From: DATELY01 sp035276085
Lineage (GTDB): Bacteria > Pseudomonadota > Gammaproteobacteria > Steroidobacterales > Steroidobacteraceae
Assembly: GCA_035276085.1 (NCBI GenBank)
Contig: DATELY010000025.1
Location: 1-64,000, forward strand
Reading direction: 5' to 3'
DNA: 64,000 bases
The notes beneath the pieces are model-generated. The model had not been told where the DNA came from. It searched no databases and was given only the letters and a program-made list of their open reading frames with translations. Positions 26,940 to 35,286 of the stretch are shown here, piece by piece. The position numbers were made by a program, and so were the translations under genes. The number at the start of each line of letters is the position of its first letter. Position 1 is the stretch's first letter.

Positions 26940-29516
26940 TTGAGGCGGGCACGGCGCGCTCCACCATCAACGCGACGTGCCGTGCTCAATCCGAACGACA
27001 CCATCCAAGTCCCCCGCTTTCATCCGCGTACCCCGCCGGGCCGTCCGCTCGAGGTGGGTTGGGGACGAGAGTTCGCGCGCTGGGTGTGGGGTTTGTTCGT
27101 TCTGCCGCCTGCGCTGGCGCAGCCGTGGCCGCAGTGGATGCATCGCTTCGCGAAAACGCCTGCCTTCGCCCTCGCGCGCCAGCTGAAGGTATCCAATCCT
27201 CGCAGCCTGATGTCGTGGTTCCTCAGCCTCACGCTGGTGAACCCGCCACAAGTCCAATGGCTCGCACCACCCAGCAGCAACGCGCGTCCGCCAGCATTGC
27301 CTGTGCTCTTGCATCGCGCCGCTTATCCCTACGTGATGCCGGTTGCCTGGGCGACATCGGAACGGCTGGAACGGTATTCGCTGGCGCTCAGTCGCGCGTT
27401 CTCGAACCTGCACGCCACGGTCCGTTACGCGATTGCGGCGATCGTGTTCGTGCTCTTCATCGTTGCGACCACAACACCTCTGAATCTCCACGAGCAATTG
27501 ATCGTGCTCGTCGGCATGTGGGGCCTGTCGATGCTCGTGCGGCAGCTGTCGGGTTACGGCCCTGCCATCGTGCTGATGGCCATCTCGGTGCTCGCCTCGT
27601 CGCGCTACATCTGGTGGCGTCTCACGCAGACGATGGATCTCAATTCCGGCTTCGAGATGTTCCTCGGTGTCGGTCTGCTCATCGCGGAGTGCTACACGTG
27701 GCTCGTGCTGGTGTTCGGTTACATCCAGAACGCGCGTCCGTTGCGCCGCAAGCCCGCACCGTTGCCGTCCGATCGCAGCACGTGGCCGACGGTCGACATT
27801 TACGTTCCGACCTACAACGAGCCCTTGAAGGTGGTGAAACCCACCGTGCTCGCGGCGCTGAACCTCGACTGGCCCGCGGACAAGCTCAACATCTACATCC
27901 TGGATGACGGCAAGCGAGCGGAGTTTCGCGAGTTCGCACAGCAGTGCGGCGCGCACTACATCATCCGCGGCAACAACGCGCACGCCAAAGCCGGCAACTT
28001 GAATCACGCGATGAAGCTCACGAAGGGCGACTTCATCGCCATCTTCGATTGCGATCACATCCCCGTGCGCTCGTTTCTGACGACGACGATGGGCTGGTTC
28101 CTGCGCGATCCGAAGTGCGCAATGATGCAGACGCCGCACCACTTCTTCTCGCCCGATCCGTTCGAGCGCAACCTCGGCACGTTCCGTCGCGTGCCCAACG
28201 AAGGCAACTTGTTCTACGGCCTGATCCAGGACGGCAACGATCTGTGGAACGCGACGTTCTTCTGCGGCTCATGCGCAGTGATTCGCCGCGGGCCGCTCGA
28301 GGAGATCGGCGGCATTGCCGTCGAGACGGTGACCGAGGATGCGCATACCGCGCTCAAGCTCCATCGCCGCGGCTATCACACGGCGTATTTGCGCCAGGTG
28401 CTCGCCGGCGGGCTCGCAACGGAAAGCCTGTCGGGCCACATCGGTCAGCGCATCCGCTGGGCGCGCGGCATGGCGCAGATCTTCCGACTGGACAATCCGT
28501 TCCTCGGCAAGGGACTCAGCTTCTTCCAGCGCCTCTGCTATTCCAACTCGATGCTGCATTACTTCGGCGGCATCCCCCGCCTGATCTTCCTCACCGCACC
28601 GCTCGCCTATCTGTACTTCGAATTTCATGTCATCAATGCCGCGGCCGTGACGCTCGCCGCGTACTCGATTCCGCATCTCGTGCAATCGAGCCTCGCGAAC
28701 TCGCATCTGCAAGGCCGCTTCCGGCATTCGTTCTGGAACGAAGCGTACGAGTCGGTACTGTCCTGGTACATCGCACTGCCGACGACGATTGCGCTGATCA
28801 ACCCGCGTCTCGGCAAGTTCAACGTCACGGCCAAGGGCGGGCTCGTCGAGCACGACTTCTTCGACTGGCGCATCTCCGCGCCGTATCTCGTGCTCGTCAC
28901 GCTCAATATCGTCGGCGCACTCATCGCGATCCCGCGCATGCTGTTCTGGAACTCGTTCGAAGCCGACACGGTGGCGATCAACCTGATCTGGACGCTGTTC
29001 AATCTCACGTTGCTCGGTGCCGTACTGGGTGTGGCGGCCGAAACCCGCCAGGTACGCGGCGCGCATCGGGTCATCAAGTCCATACCCGCGGCACTGCATA
29101 CGGGGGACGGCCGCATCCTGCCCTGCGAGACGGAGGACTTCTCCATGGGCGGTCTGGGCTTGAAGACGTACGCCGAGCATGGACTCGCGCGGGGCGCCCG
29201 CGTGCAGGTCGGATTGCAGCAGGAAGGCGTCGAGTATCGATTCGCGGCCGACATCGTCGTGCTGCGTACCGATCACATCGGCGTCCGGCTGCAGGACATG
29301 TCGATCGAAGAAGAGCGCGACTACGTGCGCTGCACGTTCGCCGCACCGAATGCCTGGGGCGACTGGGACAAGAACGCACAACCGGATCGACCGCTGTCGA
29401 GCTTTGCGGAAGTGTTCTCCTTCGGCGCAACCGGCTATCTGCGCCTGTTCGAGAGCATCTACACCGGCATCGCCTCATGGCTGCGGCGCGAACCACGGGC
29501 GGGCGTGGCGAACTGA
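26940..29516 (+). CDS. bcsA: Cellulose synthase catalytic subunit
   Basis: 858 aa from TTG (a GTG at 26982 is the alternative; no ATG is suitably placed). An inner-membrane GT2 enzyme that polymerises UDP-glucose and threads the chain outward. The glycosyltransferase motifs are PTYNEP, DDG near residue 322, DCDH, the gating-loop FFCGSCAVIRR, VTEDAHT and QRIRWARG. About eight membrane helices surround the catalytic loop. The C-terminal PilZ domain has RGAHR and DFSMGGLGL, so activation by cyclic-di-GMP is expected. bcsG follows 10 bp later, but bcsB, Z and C lie 10 kb away on the other strand. Confidence 0.96.
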   Translation: MRRARRAPPSTRRAVLNPNDTIQVPRFHPRTPPGRPLEVGWGREFARWVWGLFVLPPALAQPWPQWMHRFAKTPAFALARQLKVSNPRSLMSWFLSLTLVNPPQVQWLAPPSSNARPPALPVLLHRAAYPYVMPVAWATSERLERYSLALSRAFSNLHATVRYAIAAIVFVLFIVATTTPLNLHEQLIVLVGMWGLSMLVRQLSGYGPAIVLMAISVLASSRYIWWRLTQTMDLNSGFEMFLGVGLLIAECYTWLVLVFGYIQNARPLRRKPAPLPSDRSTWPTVDIYVPTYNEPLKVVKPTVLAALNLDWPADKLNIYILDDGKRAEFREFAQQCGAHYIIRGNNAHAKAGNLNHAMKLTKGDFIAIFDCDHIPVRSFLTTTMGWFLRDPKCAMMQTPHHFFSPDPFERNLGTFRRVPNEGNLFYGLIQDGNDLWNATFFCGSCAVIRRGPLEEIGGIAVETVTEDAHTALKLHRRGYHTAYLRQVLAGGLATESLSGHIGQRIRWARGMAQIFRLDNPFLGKGLSFFQRLCYSNSMLHYFGGIPRLIFLTAPLAYLYFEFHVINAAAVTLAAYSIPHLVQSSLANSHLQGRFRHSFWNEAYESVLSWYIALPTTIALINPRLGKFNVTAKGGLVEHDFFDWRISAPYLVLVTLNIVGALIAIPRMLFWNSFEADTVAINLIWTLFNLTLLGAVLGVAAETRQVRGAHRVIKSIPAALHTGDGRILPCETEDFSMGGLGLKTYAEHGLARGARVQVGLQQEGVEYRFAADIVVLRTDHIGVRLQDMSIEEERDYVRCTFAAPNAWGDWDKNAQPDRPLSSFAEVFSFGATGYLRLFESIYTGIASWLRREPRAGVAN

Positions 29517-29526
29517 GGAGGGATCC

Positions 29527-31083
29527 ATGGGACTGTGGAGCGCTTACTTCTTTGCCAAGCTGCTGCTGTACGCGGGCGGCTTCATCGGGTTCAACGTCTG
29601 GCTGAACCTCGCCTTTGCGATCTTCACCGCGCTGCCGCCGCAGAATCCACGTCAACGGTTTGCGAAGAACGTGATTGCGGTGCCGCTGGCGATCCTGCTG
29701 CTGTATCACGACTCCTGGCTGCCGCCGATTGCACGCGTGCTGTCGCAGGCGCATGCGCTGTCATCGTTCACGCTGCCCTATGTGCTCGAGCTGCTCGGCC
29801 GCTTCATCAACTGGAAGGTCATCGCCGCGCTCGCGGTCATGGGCTTCATCTATGCGCTGGCGCGCCGCAAGCTGCGACTGAGCACGTTCGTTTTCATCGC
29901 GATCATCGGCGTCATGGTCGCACCGGAAGGTGGCTCGGTGCTGCAGCCGAGCGTGGCCGGCAGCTCGATGCCGGCGGCCGGCGCAGCACGACCTCAAATC
30001 GATGCCCGGAACATGCGGGCCGACGCGCTCAATACGTTGCTGACGCGATTCAACGCGCAGGAGCAACAGCGTCAGGTGCGCTTCCAGGCACCCGCCGCTG
30101 ACGATGAGCCCTTCGACATCCTGCTGCTGCACGTGTGCTCGCTGTCCTGGGATGACTTGCAAGCGGCGCATGCCGAGAACGATCCACTCTTCAAGCGCTT
30201 CGACATTCAGTTCTCGCAGTTCAACTCCGCGGCGAGCTACAGCGGTCCCGCGGCCTTGCGGCTCTTGCGCGGCAACTGCGGCGCGACCGACCACAAGCAA
30301 CTCTACGAGCCGGCCAATCGCGAATGCCTCGTGATCGATGGTTTGCAAGACGCAGGCTTCGAGCCGCACTGGCTGATGAATCACGACGGCCACTTCGGCA
30401 ACTTCTTCGCCGACGTGCGCGATCGCGCGGGCTTTCCCGCGACGCCGGACGATTCAACAGCGGCCACGGTTGCACAGCATGCGTTCGATGGCTCGCCGAT
30501 CTACGACGACTACTCGACCTTGTCGCGCTGGTGGGCAACGCGCAGCGTCAACCCGGCGCCACGCGTCGTGCTCTACTACAACACGATCAGTCTGCACGAT
30601 GGCAATCGTGTCAATGGCAAGGCCGATTCTTCGTATGCGGCAAGGCTGGCCCAATTCACGACCGGGGTGGGCCGCTTCCTGGACGACCTGCAGCGCTCGG
30701 GCCGCCGTGTGGTCGTCGTCTTCATCCCGGAACACGGCGCGGCGTTGCGGGGCGATCGCAAGCAGATCCCAGGATTGCGCGAGATTCCGACACCCGCCAT
30801 CACTCGTGTGCCCGTGGGTGTCATGCTCGTCAACGCCTCTCGCAACGCGCAGACGCCATCGCAGCGAGTGGAAACGCCGACGAGCTACCTGGCCGTGAAT
30901 GAATTGTTGTCGCGCTTCCTCACCGACAATCCATTCGCGAAATCCAACCTGACGCTCTCGACATACACACAAGGATTGCCGCAAACCGATTTCGTCGCGG
31001 AGAACGACGGCACGGTGATGATGGGAATCGGCGCCCAGTACATGATGCGCACGCCGGATGGGGCGTGGTCGGGATGGAACTAG
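29527..31083 (+). CDS. bcsG: Cellulose phosphoethanolamine transferase
   Basis: 518 aa from ATG with GAGGAGGGA just upstream. Four N-terminal membrane segments (to about residue 130) precede a periplasmic alkaline-phosphatase-fold domain. Cys204 in VCSLSWDD and Ser239 in SYSGPA have the same 35-residue spacing as the zinc ligand and nucleophile of E. coli BcsG. MNHDGHFGNF and IPEHGAALRGD supply further metal ligands. The enzyme moves phosphoethanolamine from phosphatidylethanolamine onto nascent cellulose, so a modified polymer is predicted. bcsE and bcsF, its partners in E. coli, are not in the window. Confidence 0.92.
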   Translation: MGLWSAYFFAKLLLYAGGFIGFNVWLNLAFAIFTALPPQNPRQRFAKNVIAVPLAILLLYHDSWLPPIARVLSQAHALSSFTLPYVLELLGRFINWKVIAALAVMGFIYALARRKLRLSTFVFIAIIGVMVAPEGGSVLQPSVAGSSMPAAGAARPQIDARNMRADALNTLLTRFNAQEQQRQVRFQAPAADDEPFDILLLHVCSLSWDDLQAAHAENDPLFKRFDIQFSQFNSAASYSGPAALRLLRGNCGATDHKQLYEPANRECLVIDGLQDAGFEPHWLMNHDGHFGNFFADVRDRAGFPATPDDSTAATVAQHAFDGSPIYDDYSTLSRWWATRSVNPAPRVVLYYNTISLHDGNRVNGKADSSYAARLAQFTTGVGRFLDDLQRSGRRVVVVFIPEHGAALRGDRKQIPGLREIPTPAITRVPVGVMLVNASRNAQTPSQRVETPTSYLAVNELLSRFLTDNPFAKSNLTLSTYTQGLPQTDFVAENDGTVMMGIGAQYMMRTPDGAWSGWN

Positions 31084-31129
31084 TGAACCGTAACGATTGC
31101 TTCGATAGTCGTTCACAGGATGGGGGCAC
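31083..31129 (-). repeat. Palindromic repeat copy C, ends only (core absent)
   Basis: 31083-31108 is the exact reverse complement of 15979-16004, and ACAGGATGGGGGCAC (31115-31129) is the reverse complement of the other end of copy A. Only a few bases lie between, so the roughly 90-bp core is absent. It starts within the bcsG stop codon. Confidence 0.8.
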
Positions 31130-31147
31130 CAGCATGTCACGGCGCAA

Positions 31148-33058
31148 TCACAGCGCCGTCTGCGTCCCGATCTCCAGCGTGCGGTGCGCCGGCAGTCCAA
31201 AATAGGCGGGCGCCATTTGGCTGTTGCGACTCATGAACCCAAACAGCCGCTTGCGCCATTTCGACATGCCGCTCCGTGACGTGACGAGCGCCGTCTCGCG
31301 GCCAACGACGTAGATCGTTTCCGCGGGACGGTATTCCACGCCATGGGCTTCCGCCGCCTTCAGCGCCCGCAACACGCTCGGCTGTTGCATGAATCCGTGC
31401 CGGACCACGACGCGTAGCAAGCCTGGAGCCAGTTCTTCGACCTGGACGCATTCCTCGGGGGCCAGCCTCGGGACCTCCGCACTCACGAAGGTCAGCAAGA
31501 TGGTTCTGCCATGAAGCGCGCCATAGAAGCGCAGGCTTTGCGTCACGGCCCGTGGAATGCCGCTGGCCTCGCTCGCCAGGAACACTGCCGTACCGGGCAC
31601 GCGCTGCGGCGGATGCTCCTTCATCCCCTGCAGGAACTCCTCTGTGGTGACTTGCTCACGCGCGACGGTCCAGTTCAGCGAGCGACGTCCTTCGTGCCAT
31701 GTCGTCATCAAGCTGAAGATGATGACGGCCGCGGCCACCGGCAGCCAGCCGCCGTCGCCAAACTTCAGCAGGTTCGAGCTGAAGAACGCCAGGTCGATGA
31801 CAGTGATCAAGGCAAAGACGGAGAGCGTGACGATGCGACGCTTCTTCTGCGTGATGTAGCCGAGCATGTCCACCATGATGCCGGCCAGGAGCATCGTGCT
31901 GGATACTGCGATGCCGTACGCGCCCGCGAGTCCCTCCGAGGACTTGAAGATGAGCACCAGCCCCACGGTGCCGATCAGCAACACCATGTTTACGACGGGC
32001 ACATAGACCTGGCCCATTTCCTTTTCGGATGAGTGCTGGATGCGCACTCTGGGCAAGTAGCCCAGATGGAGGGCTTGCGAGGTAACGGAGAACACACCGG
32101 AGATCACCGCTTGCGATGCGATGATCGTCGCCGCCGTCGCGAGCAGGATGAGCACCGGCAGCAGCCAGGTCGGCGCCAGCAGATAGAACGGATTGTCGAT
32201 GGCGGCGGGATTGCTCAGGACGAGCGCGCCCTGCCCGAGATAGTTCAACGTCAGCGCCGGGAGCACGAGTTGAAACCACGCGGCGCGAATGGGCATGGCG
32301 CCGAAGTGCCCCATGTCCGCATACAGCGCTTCGCCGCCTGTCACGGCGAGGAATACAGCGGAAAGCGCGACGAACCCTTGCACGCCGTTCGCCATGAAGA
32401 ACGAGATCGCATAGTAAGGATTGAGCGCCTGCAGGATCGTCGGATTGCTCGCGATCTGCGCGATGCCGAGCGCCGCGAGGGCCACGAACCATGCAACGAT
32501 GATGGGTCCGAAGATGCGGCCCACCGCGCCGGTGCCATGCTTCTGTACGACGAACAACAGAACGAGCACGACGACGGTAATGGGCACCACGAAGTGGTGC
32601 AGCTCGGGCGCCGCAACAGCCAACCCTTCGACGGCGCTCAAGACCGAGATTGCAGGTGTCAGAAAGCCATCGCCGAAGAACAACGCGGCTCCCAGCACAC
32701 CCATTGTCGCGATCGGTGACCACAGGCGCCAATTGCGTGTAACCCCGCCCAGCAGCGTACTGAGTGCGAGCACGCCGCCTTCGCCGCGATTGTCCCAGCG
32801 CAACATGATCGCGACGTACTTGACCGAGATCACCAGAATGAGCGACCAGAAGATCAGAGATAGCAGCCCGAACACATTGGCAGGTGTGGGCGTGATCCCG
32901 TGTGCGCCGGAGAAGCACGTTCGGAACGCATACAGGGGACTCGTGCCGATATCGCCGAATACGACGCCCAGTGCGGCGATCGCCGGTCCACGAATGCCGC
33001 TCGGCAAGTAATCGAGCCAGCGGTTTCGATCGGCGGCAACGGATGTAACGACGCTCAC
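31148..33058 (-). CDS. kup: Low-affinity potassium transporter Kup
   Basis: 636 aa from GTG. Twelve membrane segments and a C-terminal cytoplasmic domain. Family signatures are GVVFGDIGTSPLYAF near residue 35, DNRGEGGVLALSTLL and FGDGFLTPAISVLSAVEGL. A proton-coupled K+ uptake system that works constitutively and at low pH. It is divergent from the kdp operon, so both of the cell's K+ uptake modes may share the intergenic control region 33059-33284. Confidence 0.95.
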   Translation of the reverse strand: MSVVTSVAADRNRWLDYLPSGIRGPAIAALGVVFGDIGTSPLYAFRTCFSGAHGITPTPANVFGLLSLIFWSLILVISVKYVAIMLRWDNRGEGGVLALSTLLGGVTRNWRLWSPIATMGVLGAALFFGDGFLTPAISVLSAVEGLAVAAPELHHFVVPITVVVLVLLFVVQKHGTGAVGRIFGPIIVAWFVALAALGIAQIASNPTILQALNPYYAISFFMANGVQGFVALSAVFLAVTGGEALYADMGHFGAMPIRAAWFQLVLPALTLNYLGQGALVLSNPAAIDNPFYLLAPTWLLPVLILLATAATIIASQAVISGVFSVTSQALHLGYLPRVRIQHSSEKEMGQVYVPVVNMVLLIGTVGLVLIFKSSEGLAGAYGIAVSSTMLLAGIMVDMLGYITQKKRRIVTLSVFALITVIDLAFFSSNLLKFGDGGWLPVAAAVIIFSLMTTWHEGRRSLNWTVAREQVTTEEFLQGMKEHPPQRVPGTAVFLASEASGIPRAVTQSLRFYGALHGRTILLTFVSAEVPRLAPEECVQVEELAPGLLRVVVRHGFMQQPSVLRALKAAEAHGVEYRPAETIYVVGRETALVTSRSGMSKWRKRLFGFMSRNSQMAPAYFGLPAHRTLEIGTQTAL

Positions 33059-33284
33059 GACCTACTGGGCGCCATGCAACGCGCCTCTCTGGCAGCGATT
33101 TGGAGGTTCAGCATACGAGTCGTCGTGTGAGCGAGATGTGAGTTTTTCTCCGGAGGTACCCGCACTGCATCGACCGGCTCGTCAAATGCGTGTGAGTCCT
33201 GAGCGCTCGGAGCTTTTTTTCTCACAGCACAGTCACACCTCCACTCCTACAGTCAGTGCAGTCATCGCGGGCCGGAGAAGGGCT

Positions 33285-33377
33285 GTGGAAGTCGAAGTCA
33301 TCGTTGCGACGTTGCTGCTCATCGCGGTGACGTGGGGGCTCTACTGGCTGATCGCCAAGCTGGAGCCACGCCAATGA
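33285..33377 (+). CDS. KdpF-like membrane micropeptide preceding kdpF
   Basis: 30 aa from GTG, with a strong GGAGAAGGG ribosome site. One transmembrane helix (IVATLLLIAVTWGLYWLI) ends in AKLEPRQ, which echoes the KdpF ending ALLFPEKF. Its stop overlaps the kdpF start by four bases (ATGA), indicating translational coupling. It is too short for usual gene callers. Either a duplicated KdpF or a second small regulator of the Kdp ATPase. Confidence 0.6.
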   Translation: MEVEVIVATLLLIAVTWGLYWLIAKLEPRQ

Positions 33378-33466
33378 GCGTCATGGACTGGGCCGGGCTG
33401 ATCCTGGCGATTGCGCTCGCGGCTTATCTGATCGTGGCACTGCTCTTTCCGGAGAAGTTCGAGTGA
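33374..33466 (+). CDS. kdpF: Potassium-transporting ATPase small subunit KdpF
   Basis: 30 aa (MSVMDWAGLILAIALAAYL..., ending LFPEKFE), one transmembrane helix. Length, the YL-x3-LL-P-x-F ending and the position directly before kdpA identify it. It stabilises the KdpABC complex. It overlaps the micropeptide before it (ATGA) and kdpA after it (GTGA). Confidence 0.88.
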   Translation: MSVMDWAGLILAIALAAYLIVALLFPEKFE

Positions 33467-35268
33467 ACACGCTCGGCATCTTCCAGATCATCCTGTACGT
33501 TGGCGTGCTGGTTGCCCTCGCAAAGCCACTGGGCACGTACATGGCGGCGGTCTATTCCGGTGAGCGCACGTTCCTCACGCCGCTGTCTGGCCGCCTCGAG
33601 CGCGTCATCTACACAGTGGCGGGTGTCGACGCGAACGCGGAATCGAACTGGAAGCGCTATGCCGGGGCCACGTTCCTGGTCAACTTCATCGGACTGATCG
33701 TCGTGTACCTGCTGCAGCGCTTGCAGCATGTGCTGCCGCTCAATCCGGAAGGACTGGCAGCCGTTTCTCCCGATTCGTCGTTCAACACCGCAGTGAGTTT
33801 CGTCACCAACACCAACTGGCAGGGCTACGGCGGTGAGACCACGATGAGTTATCTCACCCAGATGCTGGGCCTGACTGTGCAGAACTTTCTCTCGGCAGCC
33901 TCGGGCATGGCGGTGCTGGTGGCATTGATTCGCGGCTTCGCGCGCAGGAAGGCGACCGAGGTCGGCAATTTCTACGTCGACCTCACGCGCAGCACGCTCT
34001 ACATCCTGCTGCCGCTATCGCTGATTCTGGCGATCCTGCTGGTCTCGCAAGGCGTCGTACAGAGTTTTACGCCTTACAGGAGCGTGGCTCTGATCGAGCC
34101 CTTCACGCTGCAAACGCCCGTGAAAGATGCGGCCGGCAGTGCGCTCGTCGATGCCGCCGGCAATCCCGTCATGAAAGTGGAGCAAGTGACTCAGCAAACG
34201 ATTCCGCTCGGGCCGGCTGCGAGTCAGGTTGCGATCAAGCAGCTCGGGACGAATGGCGGCGGATTCTTCAACGTGAACTCCGCGCATCCGCTCGAGAATC
34301 CCACGCCGCTGACGAACTTCCTCGAGGTGATTTCGATCCTGCTGATTCCAGGTGCACTCTGTTACACGTTCGGGCGGATGGTCGGCGATACGCGTCAGGG
34401 ATGGGCCATTCTCATCGCGATGCTCCTGCTTCTCGTGCCGTTGATCTTCGGCGCGTACGTCGCCGAGCAAAGCGGCAATCCGCACCTCACAGACGCTGGC
34501 GCCGATCAGGCGTACTCGCCGCTGCAGTCCGGCGGCAACATGGAAGGCAAGGAGGTGCGCTTCGGCGTTGCGAACTCCGCGCTCTGGGCCGCCACGACGA
34601 CCGCTGCTTCGAACGGCTCGGTGAACGCAATGCACGACTCCTTTACGCCGCTGGGTGGCCTCGTGCCGATGTGGCTCATGCAATTGGGCGAAGTCGTGTT
34701 CGGCGGGGTCGGTAGCGGCCTGTACGGCATGCTGATGTTCGCGCTCGTCGCGGTCTTCATCGCGGGTCTGATGGTCGGCCGCACACCGGAATACCTGGGC
34801 AAGAAGATAGAAGCGTACGAAGTAAAAATGGCATCGCTCGTGCTGCTGATTCCGTGCATTACCGTGCTGGTTGGCACCGCGCTTGCGAGTGTCATACCGG
34901 CAGGCACGGGCAGCGTTGCCAATCCGGGGGTGCATGGTTTCTCGGAGATGCTGTACGCGTTCTCATCTGCAGGTAATAACAACGGCAGTGCCTTTGCGGG
35001 ACTCTCGGCAAACACACCCTTCTACAACGTCTCCCTGGCTGTCGCGATGTGGATCTCGCGCTACTGGGTCATGCTTCCCGTGCTCGCCGTTGCGGGAAGC
35101 CTGGCAGCCAAGCGCTCGACCGCCATCACGGCCGGCACGCTGCCCACGCACACACCCCTGTTCATCGCCTGGCTCATCGGCGTCGTCCTCATGGTCGGCG
35201 CGCTGACATTCGTGCCCGCGCTCGCGCTCGGGCCCATCGTCGAACATTTGCAGATGATCGGTCGTTGA
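33463..35268 (+). CDS. kdpA: Potassium-transporting ATPase subunit KdpA
   Basis: 601 aa from GTG overlapping the kdpF stop. The K+-selective channel-like subunit, with ten membrane helices and four selectivity-filter-like segments, including NTNWQGYGGE near residue 115, GTNGGGFFNVNSAHP near 260 and SSAGNNNGSAF near 500. It sits in the inner membrane with KdpB and KdpC and provides high-affinity K+ import. Confidence 0.96.
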   Translation: MNTLGIFQIILYVGVLVALAKPLGTYMAAVYSGERTFLTPLSGRLERVIYTVAGVDANAESNWKRYAGATFLVNFIGLIVVYLLQRLQHVLPLNPEGLAAVSPDSSFNTAVSFVTNTNWQGYGGETTMSYLTQMLGLTVQNFLSAASGMAVLVALIRGFARRKATEVGNFYVDLTRSTLYILLPLSLILAILLVSQGVVQSFTPYRSVALIEPFTLQTPVKDAAGSALVDAAGNPVMKVEQVTQQTIPLGPAASQVAIKQLGTNGGGFFNVNSAHPLENPTPLTNFLEVISILLIPGALCYTFGRMVGDTRQGWAILIAMLLLLVPLIFGAYVAEQSGNPHLTDAGADQAYSPLQSGGNMEGKEVRFGVANSALWAATTTAASNGSVNAMHDSFTPLGGLVPMWLMQLGEVVFGGVGSGLYGMLMFALVAVFIAGLMVGRTPEYLGKKIEAYEVKMASLVLLIPCITVLVGTALASVIPAGTGSVANPGVHGFSEMLYAFSSAGNNNGSAFAGLSANTPFYNVSLAVAMWISRYWVMLPVLAVAGSLAAKRSTAITAGTLPTHTPLFIAWLIGVVLMVGALTFVPALALGPIVEHLQMIGR

Positions 35269-35286
35269 TCGACTCCAGGTATTGCC

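Noticed and set aside
33180..33225. Possible intrinsic terminator or riboswitch before kdp (GAGCGCTC followed by a T-run)
   Set aside because: No stable stem directly before the T-run can be drawn and no known riboswitch consensus is recognised.
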